Shown here in pieces: positions 18,642-27,023 of a DNA stretch of 64,000 nucleotides (the first letter of the stretch is position 1; the number at the start of each line of letters is the position of its first letter). This DNA comes from JAANXG01 sp963731035. Lineage in GTDB: Bacteria > Pseudomonadota > Gammaproteobacteria > Arenicellales > JAANXG01. The translations under genes were made by a program, and so were the position numbers. Under the pieces are notes generated by a model, which saw only the letters and a program-made list of their open reading frames with translations, was not told where the DNA came from and did no database searches. The stretch lies in contig CAVSUY010000017.1 in assembly GCA_963731035.1 (NCBI GenBank), forward strand, positions 1 through 64,000, given 5' to 3'.

Positions 18642-20290
18642 GCGTTTCTCAATGCCTCGTCGACGATGTTCTGGGCTTCACCCAGCAGGGTTTGCAGATG
18701 TGCCTCGTCGCGAAAGCTCTCGGCGTAGACCTTGTAGATGTCCTCGGTGCCCGACGGGCGAGCGGCAAACCAGCCGCTGGCCGAACTGACGCGAATACCG
18801 CCGATGGGCGCGTTGTTGCCGGGGGCGTGATCGATCAGCGCGGTGACCTTCTCACCGGCAAGCGTCTTGATTGTCAAATCTCCGGCGTGGAGGCTCTTCA
18901 GTGCGGCGCGCTGGGGTCCATTGGCTGGCGCCTGCACGCGGTCGTCCCAGGGACGGCCGAGCTCCGTCGTGAGTTGCTGGTAGGTCTCAGCAGGATCGCG
19001 GTCACTGACCGCCATCAATTCCGCCGCGAGCAGGGCCGGCACAATGCCGTCCTTGTCCGTGGTCCACGGTGAACCGTCGCGGCGCAGCACCGAGGCGCCC
19101 GCACTCTCCTCGCAACCGAAACCGAGACTGCCATCCAATAACCCGGCGGAGAACCACTTGAAGCCGACCGGCGTTTCGTACAGCGTGCGTTTGAGCCTGG
19201 CGGCGACGCGGTCGATCAGCGCGGTGGTGACCACGGTCTTGCCGATCGCGGCCCGGGTCGACCAGCCCGCGCGGCGATGGAACAGGAACTCCGCGAGTAC
19301 CGACAGATATTCGTTTGGCGTCATCAGCCCGGCGCTGCGTGCGACGATGCCGTGGCGATCGTGATCTGTGTCGCAGGCAAAGGCAATGTCGTACTTGTCC
19401 TTGAGTCCGATCAGTCGTTGCATGGAGTAACGCGATGACGGGTCCATGCGGATCCTGCCGTCCCAATCCACGGTCATGAAGCGAAAAGTGGGATCGACCT
19501 CGTCGCTGACCACGCTGAGATCCAGCTTGTATCGCTCGGCGATCGGCGCCCAGTAGTGCACACCGGCGCCGCCCAGTGGATCCACCCCCATGCTGATGCC
19601 GGCGCCACGGATGGCGTCGAAATCGATCACGTTTGCCAGATCGGCGACGTAGCTGTCGAGAAAGTCGAACTCAAACGTGGTCTCGGCATGCCGGGCACGT
19701 TCGATCGGCATGCGTTTGACACCCGCGAGCTTGTGCTCGAGATGGTTGTTGGCCTGCTTCTCGATCCAGTCGGTGATGTCGGTGCCGGCGGGGCCGCCGT
19801 TGGGCGGGTTGTACTTGAAGCCGCCACTGTCGGGCGGGTTGTGCGAGGGCGTCACCACGATGCCGTCGGCGAGGTGCTTACTGTGGTCGCGGTTGTGGTT
19901 GAGAATGGCGAGCGACACCGCCGGTGTCGGTGTGTACTCGCCACCGGGGGCGATCATGGTGGTCACCCGGTTGGCGGCCAGGACTTCCAGTGCACTCTCG
20001 AAAGCCGGTAGCGACAGCGCATGGGTGTCGATGCCGATGAACAGCGGTCCGTCGATGTCGTTGGACTTACGGTAGTCGCAGATGGCCTGGCTGATGCCCA
20101 GCACGTGCCAGGCATTGAAACTTCGCTCCAGCGAGGAGCCGCGATGACCCGAGGTGCCGAACGCGATGCGTTGTGCCGGCACCGACGGATCGGGCTGGTC
20201 GTCGGTATAGGCCGCGAGCAGCTTCGGCACATCGACGAGAATCGATTCCGGCGCCGGCTTGCCCGCCAATGGGCTGATGGTCTCGCTCAT
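18638..20290 (-). CDS. pgm: Phosphoglucomutase (alpha-D-glucose phosphate-specific)
   Basis: Interconverts glucose 1-phosphate and glucose 6-phosphate. The 550-residue length and the N-terminus match the E. coli Pgm-type subfamily: LLAAYTDDQPDPSVPAQRIA, then FGTSGHRGSSLERSFNAWH. The phosphoserine loop is DGIVVTPSHNPPDSGGFKYN. The metal loop lies in the FACDTDHDRHG segment, and a late substrate loop contains CEESAGASVL. A C-terminal phosphate-binding motif RPSGTEDIYKVYAESF is clear. It overlaps both neighbours by ATGA. In this cluster it would channel glucose 1-phosphate from the GH94 reaction into zwf and pgi. Confidence 0.97.
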   Translation of the reverse strand: MSETISPLAGKPAPESILVDVPKLLAAYTDDQPDPSVPAQRIAFGTSGHRGSSLERSFNAWHVLGISQAICDYRKSNDIDGPLFIGIDTHALSLPAFESALEVLAANRVTTMIAPGGEYTPTPAVSLAILNHNRDHSKHLADGIVVTPSHNPPDSGGFKYNPPNGGPAGTDITDWIEKQANNHLEHKLAGVKRMPIERARHAETTFEFDFLDSYVADLANVIDFDAIRGAGISMGVDPLGGAGVHYWAPIAERYKLDLSVVSDEVDPTFRFMTVDWDGRIRMDPSSRYSMQRLIGLKDKYDIAFACDTDHDRHGIVARSAGLMTPNEYLSVLAEFLFHRRAGWSTRAAIGKTVVTTALIDRVAARLKRTLYETPVGFKWFSAGLLDGSLGFGCEESAGASVLRRDGSPWTTDKDGIVPALLAAELMAVSDRDPAETYQQLTTELGRPWDDRVQAPANGPQRAALKSLHAGDLTIKTLAGEKVTALIDHAPGNNAPIGGIRVSSASGWFAARPSGTEDIYKVYAESFRDEAHLQTLLGEAQNIVDEALRNA

Positions 20291-21909
20291 GACGGCGTCA
20301 CCCGGTGCTGCCGGTAGCGCTGGATCAAGGCGTTGGTGGAGCCGTCATGATCGTCGGGAGGCGCATCGCCGGCGATGATCTCGGCGAAGCTTTTCACAGC
20401 CAGCTGCTTGCCCAGTTCCACTCCCCACTGGTCGAACGAGTCGATGTCCCACAGAGTGCCCTGGACGAACACACTATGCTCGTACAGAGCCAGCAGGCTG
20501 CCAAGGCTGTACGGGGTCAATGCCCTGGCGAAGATCGTGGTGCTGGGCTGGTTGCCCTTGCAGCGGCGATGTGGCACCAGCGGCTCGGGTGTGCCCTCGG
20601 CGCGCAGTTGTGCTTCGTTCGTGCCAAAGGCGAGTGCCTCGCTCTGGGCGATCATATTGGCCACCAGTAGATCGTGTTGCCGGCCCAGCGGGTTCAGGGC
20701 CTGGTAGAAACCGACGAAGTCACAGGGTACGGAATGTGTTCCCTGATGGAGCAGCTGATAGAACGAGTGTTGCCCATTGGTGCCCGGCTCGCCCCAGTAA
20801 ATCGGGCCGGTGCTGTAGTTGACCTGGGTGCCGGTCGCGGTGACATGCTTGCCGTTCGACTCCATGGTCAACTGCTGCAGATAGGCCGGAAAGCGCTTCA
20901 GGTAGTGCGCGTATGGCAGCACGGCCACCGTCTGCGCACCGAGGAAGTTGGTGTTCCACAGACCAATCAAGCCCATCAGCACCGGCAGGTTGCTGTGCAA
21001 CGGAGTGTTGCGAAAATGTTCGTCGAGCGCGTGGAACCCGGCCAGCAACCGGCGGAAGGCGTCGGCGCCGATCGCAATCATGGTTGACAATCCGATCGCC
21101 GAATCCATCGAGTAGCGGCCACCCACCCAGTCCCAGAGGCTGAACATGTGCACGGGGTCGATACCGAACTCCGTGACCCGGTCGGCATGGCTTGAAACCG
21201 CGACGAAATGGCTGGCGACCGCCTTTTCGTCGCCGAGCGCTGCCACGCACCAGGCGCGCGCGGCGCGGGCGTTGGTCAGAGTTTCCTGGGTGCCAAAGCT
21301 CTTGGAGCAGACAATGAAAAGGGTCTCGGCGGCGTCAATATCACGGGTGGCCTCCACCAGATCCGTGGGATCGACGTTGGAGACGAAGCGGAACATCATG
21401 TCGCGTCGACTGTAGTACCGCATCGCTTCGTAGGCCATGACCGGGCCCAGATCCGAGCCCCCGATGCCGATGCTGATGATGTTGCGGATGGGTTTGCCGC
21501 TGTGCCCGGTCCAGCGACCGTCACGCACGCGTTCGCTGAATTCGGCCATTCGATCCAGCACCGCGTGCACCTCGGCAACCACGTCGGTGCCGTCGACCAC
21601 CAGCGAGGCGCTGCGCGGCATGCGCAGGGCAACATGCAATGCCGGCCGGTTCTCGCTGACATTGATGTGCTCGCCGCGGAACATGGCGGCGATGCGTGTC
21701 CGGAGCCGGCGCGCGCGTGCCAGTTGCAGCAGCAGCTTCAGTCCCAGCCCGTCGATGCGCTGCTTGGAATAATCCATGGTCAGGCCGCCGCCGGTAGCCA
21801 GCATGCGCTGGGCGCGCTCAGGGTCGTTGGCGAAGTATTCCTGCAGCGTGGTCGCACCCGCGCCCCGATGGTACGCCTCCAGCGCCCGCCACTCAGCGGT
21901 TTGGGTCAA
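20287..21909 (-). CDS. pgi: Glucose-6-phosphate isomerase
   Basis: Interconverts glucose 6-phosphate and fructose 6-phosphate. The protein has 540 residues. Recognisable regions are MDYSKQRIDGLGLKLLLQLA, then ENRPALHVALR and ISIGIGGSDLGPVMAYEA. Family signature 1-like FSLWDWVGGRYSMDSAIGLS follows, then MESNGKHVTATG and signature 2-like GTLWDIDSFDQWGVELGKQL. The start appears to be a TTG at 21909, and no strong Shine-Dalgarno is visible. The gene lies 17 bases after tal and overlaps pgm as ATGA. In several bacteria tal and pgi are fused; here they remain separate. Confidence 0.96.
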   Translation of the reverse strand: MTQTAEWRALEAYHRGAGATTLQEYFANDPERAQRMLATGGGLTMDYSKQRIDGLGLKLLLQLARARRLRTRIAAMFRGEHINVSENRPALHVALRMPRSASLVVDGTDVVAEVHAVLDRMAEFSERVRDGRWTGHSGKPIRNIISIGIGGSDLGPVMAYEAMRYYSRRDMMFRFVSNVDPTDLVEATRDIDAAETLFIVCSKSFGTQETLTNARAARAWCVAALGDEKAVASHFVAVSSHADRVTEFGIDPVHMFSLWDWVGGRYSMDSAIGLSTMIAIGADAFRRLLAGFHALDEHFRNTPLHSNLPVLMGLIGLWNTNFLGAQTVAVLPYAHYLKRFPAYLQQLTMESNGKHVTATGTQVNYSTGPIYWGEPGTNGQHSFYQLLHQGTHSVPCDFVGFYQALNPLGRQHDLLVANMIAQSEALAFGTNEAQLRAEGTPEPLVPHRRCKGNQPSTTIFARALTPYSLGSLLALYEHSVFVQGTLWDIDSFDQWGVELGKQLAVKSFAEIIAGDAPPDDHDGSTNALIQRYRQHRVTPS

Positions 21910-21926
21910 TCCGGGCGTTGCAGTGT

Positions 21927-23024
21927 TCAGCGCCCTGTACCAATATGCTCAGCGTCGGCAGCCTGCTTGCGTTTGGCCTCGATGCCGGCGATCAACTGGC
22001 GCCATGACCTGCTGAATTGCGCCGCTCCTTCGCGCTGCAGCTGCTCGGCGAGCGCGTCGATGTCGATGCCGGCGGACTTGAATCGGGCCAGGGTGACCTC
22101 GGCATCACCACCGTCGCACGGCATGTTGCCCCCGAGGTGGCCATGATCGGCAAACGACTTCAACGTGGCTTCCGGCAGGGTGTTGATGGTGTCGGGCGCC
22201 GCCAGTGCCTCGACGTACAGAGTATCGGGCGCATTCGGATCCTTGGTGCCGGTGCTGGCCCACAACAGCCGTTGTGGCATGACCCCGCGTTCAGTCAGTT
22301 CCTGCCAGCGCGGTGTCCGGCACAGCGCGAGATAGTCGCGATAGGTGCGTCGGGCGACGGCGATGCCGAGTCGATCGCGCAGATCGTCCGTCACCTTGTC
22401 CTGCACCGCCACGTCCCAGCGGCTGACGAACAGAGACAACACCGAGGTTACTGGTGGATTCCGCCCCGCTTTGATGCGGCGCTCGACGCCACGCATCCAG
22501 GCTTCTGCCGCGGCCAGCGTCTGCCCGGCTGAGAACAGCAGGGTGACATTGACGGGAACCCCGGCGAAGGTCGACTCCTCGATGGCGGCAAGGCCGGCGC
22601 GGGTGCCGGGGATCTTGATGAACAGGTTGTCACGCTCGGCACGCTGGTGCAGCGCGGCGGCAGCATCGATGGTACTGGCGGCATCGTCGGCGAGCACTGG
22701 AGAGACTTCGAGCGACACCCAGCCGTCGACGCCGCCGGTGCGCTTATGGATCGGCGCGAACAGATCGGCGGCGCGGGTCAGGTCCGACAGCGCCAGCTCG
22801 AAGAACAGGGCCTCTGTATCGTTCGTGGAACTGCGGGCGATGTCGGTGTCATAGGCGTCGCTGTCGACAATCGCCTTCTCGAAAATGCTTGGGTTGGAGG
22901 TCAGGCCGGTCACCGCCAGTTCTTCCACGTACCGTTGCAGGGTGCCATCGTCGAGCAGGGTGCGAGTGATATTGTCGAGCCACAGGCTCTGCCCGAGGTC
23001 GTGCAATTGCTGGTTGGGGTTCAT
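21927..23024 (-). CDS. tal: Transaldolase
   Basis: Transfers a dihydroxyacetone unit between sedoheptulose 7-phosphate and glyceraldehyde 3-phosphate. The 365-residue protein shows LHDLGQSLWLDNITRTLLDD and the signature GLTSNPSIFEKAI. DNLFIKIPGTRAGLAAIEE and NVTLLFSAGQTLAAAEAWMRG follow, then the Schiff-base lysine in LLWASTGTKDPN. The length and the WLDNI N-terminus fit the longer actinobacterial/cyanobacterial-type transaldolase rather than TalB. ATG 23024 is chosen; an earlier in-frame start would add a 23-residue non-homologous extension. It is the first gene of the tal-pgi-pgm-tkt operon. Confidence 0.95.
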   Translation of the reverse strand: MNPNQQLHDLGQSLWLDNITRTLLDDGTLQRYVEELAVTGLTSNPSIFEKAIVDSDAYDTDIARSSTNDTEALFFELALSDLTRAADLFAPIHKRTGGVDGWVSLEVSPVLADDAASTIDAAAALHQRAERDNLFIKIPGTRAGLAAIEESTFAGVPVNVTLLFSAGQTLAAAEAWMRGVERRIKAGRNPPVTSVLSLFVSRWDVAVQDKVTDDLRDRLGIAVARRTYRDYLALCRTPRWQELTERGVMPQRLLWASTGTKDPNAPDTLYVEALAAPDTINTLPEATLKSFADHGHLGGNMPCDGGDAEVTLARFKSAGIDIDALAEQLQREGAAQFSRSWRQLIAGIEAKRKQAADAEHIGTGR

Positions 23025-23118
23025 GCCGTATTGCCAACAGATGTCGACGTGGTGAAGGCGACCGGGTCGACGTCCGGCGGCCCGATACTGCAACCGACGA
23101 TTTTGGTGTGAATCCCTC

Positions 23119-23277
23119 TTAAAGCTTGCCCAGCACCAGCAGGATCACGACCACCACCAGTATAAATCCGATAATCCCGCTGGGACCGTAGCCCCATCCA
23201 CGGCTGTGGGACCAGCGCGGAATCGCACCGACCAGCAGCAGCACCAGAATGATCAGCAGAATGGTTCCCAATGTCAT
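23119..23277 (-). CDS. DUF3309-type small membrane protein
   Basis: A 52-residue protein with two hydrophobic helices (LGTILLIILVLLLVGAIP and GFILVVVVILLVLGKL) separated by a short polar loop rich in Trp, Ser and Gly (RWSHSRGWGYGPSG). This matches the DUF3309 family of tiny inner-membrane proteins, whose function is unknown. Members often sit among stress-related genes, as here. The ATG at 23277 follows a plausible GGGAGAC ribosome-binding site. Confidence 0.8.
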   Translation of the reverse strand: MTLGTILLIILVLLLVGAIPRWSHSRGWGYGPSGIIGFILVVVVILLVLGKL

Positions 23278-23552
23278 TTCATGTCTCCCGGCAGTTATTG
23301 GAATGTGTTTGCCTAGGCTACAAAAGACCCAGGGCGATCGTCTGTGCGCCAGCGAACATTGGGGGCCCGGGAAGCCGGCAAATTCCATTCGCGCCTTGTC
23401 CGCCCATGGACTGGGCGACGTCCAGCCTGGTTTATGCCCTGCCCATCGTCCTCACGGCAACGCCCAAAGCCAATGGCCAGGGCCTATGACGCCAACATCA
23501 TATTTCCCTCCAAGGATCTCGACAGCATCAATGTCACGGGTGCGCAAAACCA

Positions 23553-23578
23553 CAAAGCGGCCTCGAAGGGCCGCTTTG
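23553..23578 (-). terminator. Hairpin downstream of the crystallin-type gene
   Basis: A perfect 10-bp stem (caaagcggcc/ggccgctttg) with a 6-base loop lies just past the stop of the minus-strand gene ending at 23600. Read on the minus strand it is followed by a short T-rich run (tggttttg). It is a plausible intrinsic terminator. Confidence 0.6.
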
Positions 23579-23599
23579 CATTAACCGCATCGACAGGTT

Positions 23600-24406
23600 C
23601 TATGTGCGAGGCTCGCCCTGCTCATTGACCGTAACGGTGCGACCTGGGGGAGCGGTCATTTGAATGCGATGCTCGTCACCCCGGAAGTCGTAAGTGACGT
23701 CCCAATAGTCGGGTCGGGCGTTGTTGGGCATGTTGTCGCAATGACGAACGTCCTGGGTATATGCCTGCTGTCCATCGCGCCCCACATTAGCGCCCACCGC
23801 GGCCCCGGCGACAGCCCCGCCGACCGTGGCGATGCCCTGACTGCGTCCTCTAACAATCTGGTGGCCGAGAATGCCTCCGATGACGGCGCCGACAATTGCA
23901 CCTTGAACGTTCGCACCGCCTCGCTCCTGCGGGACCTGCTCGCGGTCGACCCAACACCGTTGCTCGGGGGTACCGAGCACGGCACGCGCCGAGGTGACAT
24001 TCGCCTCGTACAACCGTTCGCCGTGGCGTCTACGGTAGTCGCCGGCTACCATTGGCCCAGGTGCATAGCGACGCTGATCAACGTACATTTCTCCGTTGAC
24101 GGCCCGCACGGATGAAACACGGTTGTTCAGGCCCATTGCCGACAGCGATGCGTACCGACCCGGACGAAGAATGGCGCACCGACCCCTGTATTGATCGCGG
24201 TCGCAAACCTCCCATCGCCCGCCGAAAACCTCGACTGACGAGGCGCGGTCGTTGAATCCATGGCGCTCGAAATTACTGATCCGACTCTCCGTGGTGAACG
24301 ACCGGCCCTGAAAACCTTCATGATTGTAGAAAGTCACCTGGGCAGCCGCCTGCGAAGCAATGGCCAGACCGAGGGCCGCCAACACACATTTTAATACTGC
24401 ATTCAT
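23600..24406 (-). CDS. Exported beta/gamma-crystallin and glycine-zipper protein
   Basis: A 268-residue exported protein. A signal peptide (MNAVLKCVLAALGLAIASQAAAQ) is followed by two beta/gamma-crystallin-like motifs. The first starts at VTFYNHEGFQGRSF; the second includes WEVCDRDQYRGRCAIL and LNNRVSSVRAV. A basic linker leads to a glycine-zipper 2TM segment (AIVGAVIGGILGHQIVRGRS and GGAVAGAAVGANVG) and a C-terminal beta-rich region. The first part fits Ca2+-binding beta/gamma-crystallins and the second resembles Rickettsia 17-kDa-type surface proteins. ATG 24406 is supported by an AAGGAGAGG site 4 bases upstream. Function is unknown; an envelope or desiccation/stress role is inference. Confidence 0.82.
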   Translation of the reverse strand: MNAVLKCVLAALGLAIASQAAAQVTFYNHEGFQGRSFTTESRISNFERHGFNDRASSVEVFGGRWEVCDRDQYRGRCAILRPGRYASLSAMGLNNRVSSVRAVNGEMYVDQRRYAPGPMVAGDYRRRHGERLYEANVTSARAVLGTPEQRCWVDREQVPQERGGANVQGAIVGAVIGGILGHQIVRGRSQGIATVGGAVAGAAVGANVGRDGQQAYTQDVRHCDNMPNNARPDYWDVTYDFRGDEHRIQMTAPPGRTVTVNEQGEPRT

Positions 24407-24599
24407 TGCGCCTCTCCTTAGAGTATAAGGAAGTTGCATATCTCGGAGCCCACGGCGACCGCACCGGCGTCCGAGCGCGCCAAGCGATCAGACGTCATCA
24501 TGACTTAGTCTACAACCCGGTGTCTGTGCGGGCGCGAACGTAGCGGGGTTTCACGATTCAAACAACATGCCGCACGTGCAGCTTGTTGATCAATGCGGG

Positions 24600-24800
24600 C
24601 TAGTCAAGGATGAAGGTGACTTTGAGGTCAACGCGGTACATGGCGATCTTGTCTCCCTTCACGATAACTTGTTGCCCTTTTACCCATGCTCCTTTGACGC
24701 TGTGAACCGTCTTTGAGGCCTGTTTAATGCCCCGCTCAATGGCATCTTCGAAACTCTTCTCGGATTCGGCGTTGATTTCTATGATCTTGGCTACTGACAT
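24600..24800 (-). CDS. Dodecin family flavin-binding protein
   Basis: A 66-residue dodecin. These proteins form a hollow dodecamer that binds flavins or coenzyme A and buffers their free pool in the cytoplasm. Family features are the start SVAKIIEINAESEKSFEDAI, the helix IERGIKQASKTVHSVKGAWV and the closing strand MYRVDLKVTFILD. Trp43 in the KGAWVKGQ segment corresponds to the stacking tryptophan of bacterial dodecins. ATG 24800 follows GGAGTTCTCC. It stands alone between a crystallin-type gene and an outer-membrane protein gene. Confidence 0.93.
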   Translation of the reverse strand: MSVAKIIEINAESEKSFEDAIERGIKQASKTVHSVKGAWVKGQQVIVKGDKIAMYRVDLKVTFILD

Positions 24801-24888
24801 GGAGAACTCCAAGCCGCTAAGGGCGTGTAGATTTTGAATAAGGGATTAATCGTGCTTCAAGCCGTCCTGGTCGGACTCATTCCTCGTC

Positions 24889-25452
24889 TCAGAACACCCA
24901 TCCAACACTGCCGGTGATCATCTGGGCGTCTTGGGGAAAAGCCATATTGAACCATTCGCTTTCAAGGCGGAGAAACACACTTCCGAGGTTGAGTTGCCCA
25001 CCAACGCCATACATCAGGTCCTGGCCGCTGTCGTTGGGAGCAGACGCCTGACTATCGGTATTCCAGAAGATGACGCCCCCTTTGGCGAACAGATCCGCGG
25101 GACCGACCGGCAGAAAGCCGACGGCGGCGACGTCAAAGCCGTCGGTTTTGACGCTAAATGGACCAGCGTCGGCCTTGCCAAAGTTCCGGTAGCCACCTTC
25201 GATCCCGATGTACGGGGTCGCTCGATAGCCGCCGAAAACCTTGTAGGCGGTGCTGTCGTCGTTGAGACTGACGTTTCCGAGATCCTTAAATTTGACATCG
25301 TCTTTCAAATTGGCTCTGCCGATACCGGCGCCCAAGTAAAACTTCGACATCGCGTCGCCACCGGTTTCCATCCCGGCGCCCAGGGTCGGTGCGGCGAAAA
25401 AGATGCCCATCGTGGCGATAGCCGCCACGAATGGTCTCGATAGAGTATTCAC
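24889..25452 (-). CDS. Outer-membrane beta-barrel protein
   Basis: A 187-residue exported protein with the look of an 8-stranded OmpA/OmpW-like barrel. It has a signal peptide (FVAAIATMGIFFAAPTLGAG) and alternating aromatic strands such as FYLGAGIGRANL and YKVFGGYRATPYIGIEGGYRNFG. It ends in SVGWVF with terminal Phe, the usual BamA recognition signal. No peptidoglycan-binding domain is present. The start is a GTG at 25452 with GGAG about 10 bases upstream. Ligand and function are unknown. It is single-gene, downstream of a 278-base gap without recognised features. Confidence 0.8.
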   Translation of the reverse strand: MNTLSRPFVAAIATMGIFFAAPTLGAGMETGGDAMSKFYLGAGIGRANLKDDVKFKDLGNVSLNDDSTAYKVFGGYRATPYIGIEGGYRNFGKADAGPFSVKTDGFDVAAVGFLPVGPADLFAKGGVIFWNTDSQASAPNDSGQDLMYGVGGQLNLGSVFLRLESEWFNMAFPQDAQMITGSVGWVF

Positions 25453-25730
25453 TATGCGTATCTCCGGTTACTTGTGTTATCAAAGATGTATGCAGCTAAT
25501 GTGCCGTCCAAGACCGGATGCGTCGGTGCATCGTCGCACATAGCAGGTGAATACTGCCGATACACAGAAACCGCGCTTGCCATCCAGTTTTTTGAGTGGC
25601 GTGCTCTATGAGGTTGCAAGGAAGATCAGGGTGAACCGTTGCGGCTTGAGGGATGGATCGTTGCGACGTGAATTGAAAAGGAACAACTACACGAACAGGC
25701 TCCTAGTCCGCGCCCGGTCGGCCGGATGGA

Positions 25731-26540
25731 TCACCCTCGGCAGAGCTGGTTGCTGTAATGCGTGGTGGGGTTCCACTCAGCGAAGGGCGGCTTCCAGGGG
25801 ACTTTGTCACTCGTCCACTCCCTCAGTGGCATGACGAGGGGTAGATGGCCGTTGGGGCGCATCCAGGAGTCCACGGACCAGGAGTCGGCGGCACGACTGT
25901 CGACGACGACGGCTGTCCAGTGGACCAGCAGCGAGAATCGATGACGCACCTTCGGTTGCTGCAGCGACCATCCCGGGAGCAGCCCGAGATCATATAGCAC
26001 GTGCAGGTAGGTCGTGGTGTTGCTGGCGCTGTCGACGCAGTCCATGCGTCCCCGCAGTGCCGAGTCACGGTCGTTGACGCCCTCGTCGTTGGCCAGCAGG
26101 GGCTGGTACTTCTCCGCCAGCACCTCCATCTGCCAGATCCCAATCCGCAGCCGCTGCAAGCGATCGTACAGCCCGTCACGGGGGCACAGCGACATTTGCT
26201 GAGCTACCTTCGCCATGTCCGTAGCGGTGAACGTGAGGTGCTGCCGGGACGCGCACGACCAGTTGAAACAGATACGCAACGTGACCGACCCGTCCGAGTG
26301 GACACGGTAGTCCGGAATCAGCGGTTGAGAGCTTATGGATGCGCCCGATTCCTCCTCGGCCGCCGTCTCCGCAATAGAACTTCCGGCGGTTGCCGACGGC
26401 GTGTTGAGAAAGAGTGCCGAAATACCGGCCAGAAGCAGCAGCCCCGTGGCCGGGGAGGCGAGTCGCCTGCGAAGTCGTCGTAGAGCCAGCCCTGACGGTA
26501 CTGGGCCGTCAGGGTTGAAACGTGGGTGCAGTATCACGGT
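25731..26540 (-). CDS. Exported protein of unknown function
   Basis: A conserved-looking protein I cannot assign. The frame is open from 26606, but its first 22 codons would overlap the neighbouring lipoprotein remnant, so GTG 26540 is the preferred start (269 residues). An arginine-rich N-terminus precedes one hydrophobic segment (GLLLLAGISALFLN) consistent with a signal anchor. The mature part has paired cysteines (LRICFNWSCASR) and a central NDEGVNDRDSALRGRMDC-VDSASNTTTYL region. The latter resembles hypothetical proteins with a Cys-Asn-Thr-Thr core that may be transglutaminase-like, which is a guess. No operon partner is evident. Confidence 0.5.
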   Translation of the reverse strand, partial: TVILHPRFNPDGPVPSGLALRRLRRRLASPATGLLLLAGISALFLNTPSATAGSSIAETAAEEESGASISSQPLIPDYRVHSDGSVTLRICFNWSCASRQHLTFTATDMAKVAQQMSLCPRDGLYDRLQRLRIGIWQMEVLAEKYQPLLANDEGVNDRDSALRGRMDCVDSASNTTTYLHVLYDLGLLPGWSLQQPKVRHRFSLLVHWTAVVVDSRAADSWSVDSWMRPNGHLPLVMPLREWTSDKVPWKPPFAEWNPTTHYSNQLCRG

Positions 26541-26559
26541 ATTACTCGATCGAACGGCA

Positions 26560-26688
26560 TTACTTGATCGGGCGGACCTCGACCCGGCGGTTCTGCGCCC
26601 GGCCATCGATCTTTGTTCCCATGCACCCCGCGAGGGTCACTGACAACGCGGCGGCGACGAGTAGAATGCTGTTGGTCGGTATCTTCAT
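26560..26688 (-). pseudogene. OmpA-type lipoprotein reduced by an internal deletion
   Basis: A 42-codon frame with a strong ribosome-binding site (AAGGAGTAACGGG) encodes a lipoprotein signal peptide (MKIPTNSILLVAAALSVTLA, then GC lipobox). After only six residues it continues into DGRAQNRRVEVRPIK. GRAxNRRVEV is the C-terminal signature of the OmpA peptidoglycan-binding domain. An in-frame loss of the whole central domain (more than 100 residues) explains this best. It may be a dead gene or may still yield a tiny acylated peptide. Confidence 0.72.
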
Positions 26689-26910
26689 CCCGTTACTCCT
26701 TCAGGTCTAAATCTGTAGCGGCGATGTCGTCGCCGCTGTGCTTCGTGGTCCCGGGTACGAGACCGAACATCTGAGCGTGAAGCATGAGATAGTCGTATGG
26801 CCCCGTCGGTTCGCTATCACACATATAACCGGATTTGGGTAATCGCAGGATGTCCACCCGGGCGTTTGCCGGCTATTCGGAAGCTTCTAAGGAAGCTCTG
26901 ATCAATGCCG

Positions 26911-26985
26911 CCATTGCGAGGAGCAATCCGACAAAACGTGATTTTCCAAGCCTCCTGGATTGCTTCGCCGCGCTCGCGATGACGG
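26911..26985. repeat. Palindromic intergenic repeat
   Basis: The segments attgcgaggagcaatccg and ggattgcttcgccgcgctcg are partly inverted copies around a short centre and resemble the dispersed 'attgcgaggagc / gcttcg..cgcgatgacgg' repeats common in proteobacterial intergenic DNA. The surrounding 26707-27023 gap has no convincing gene. Confidence 0.5.
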
Positions 26986-27023
26986 CAGGCGCAACTCGGG
27001 CAGGCTCCTCGTCAGGCCTTCCC

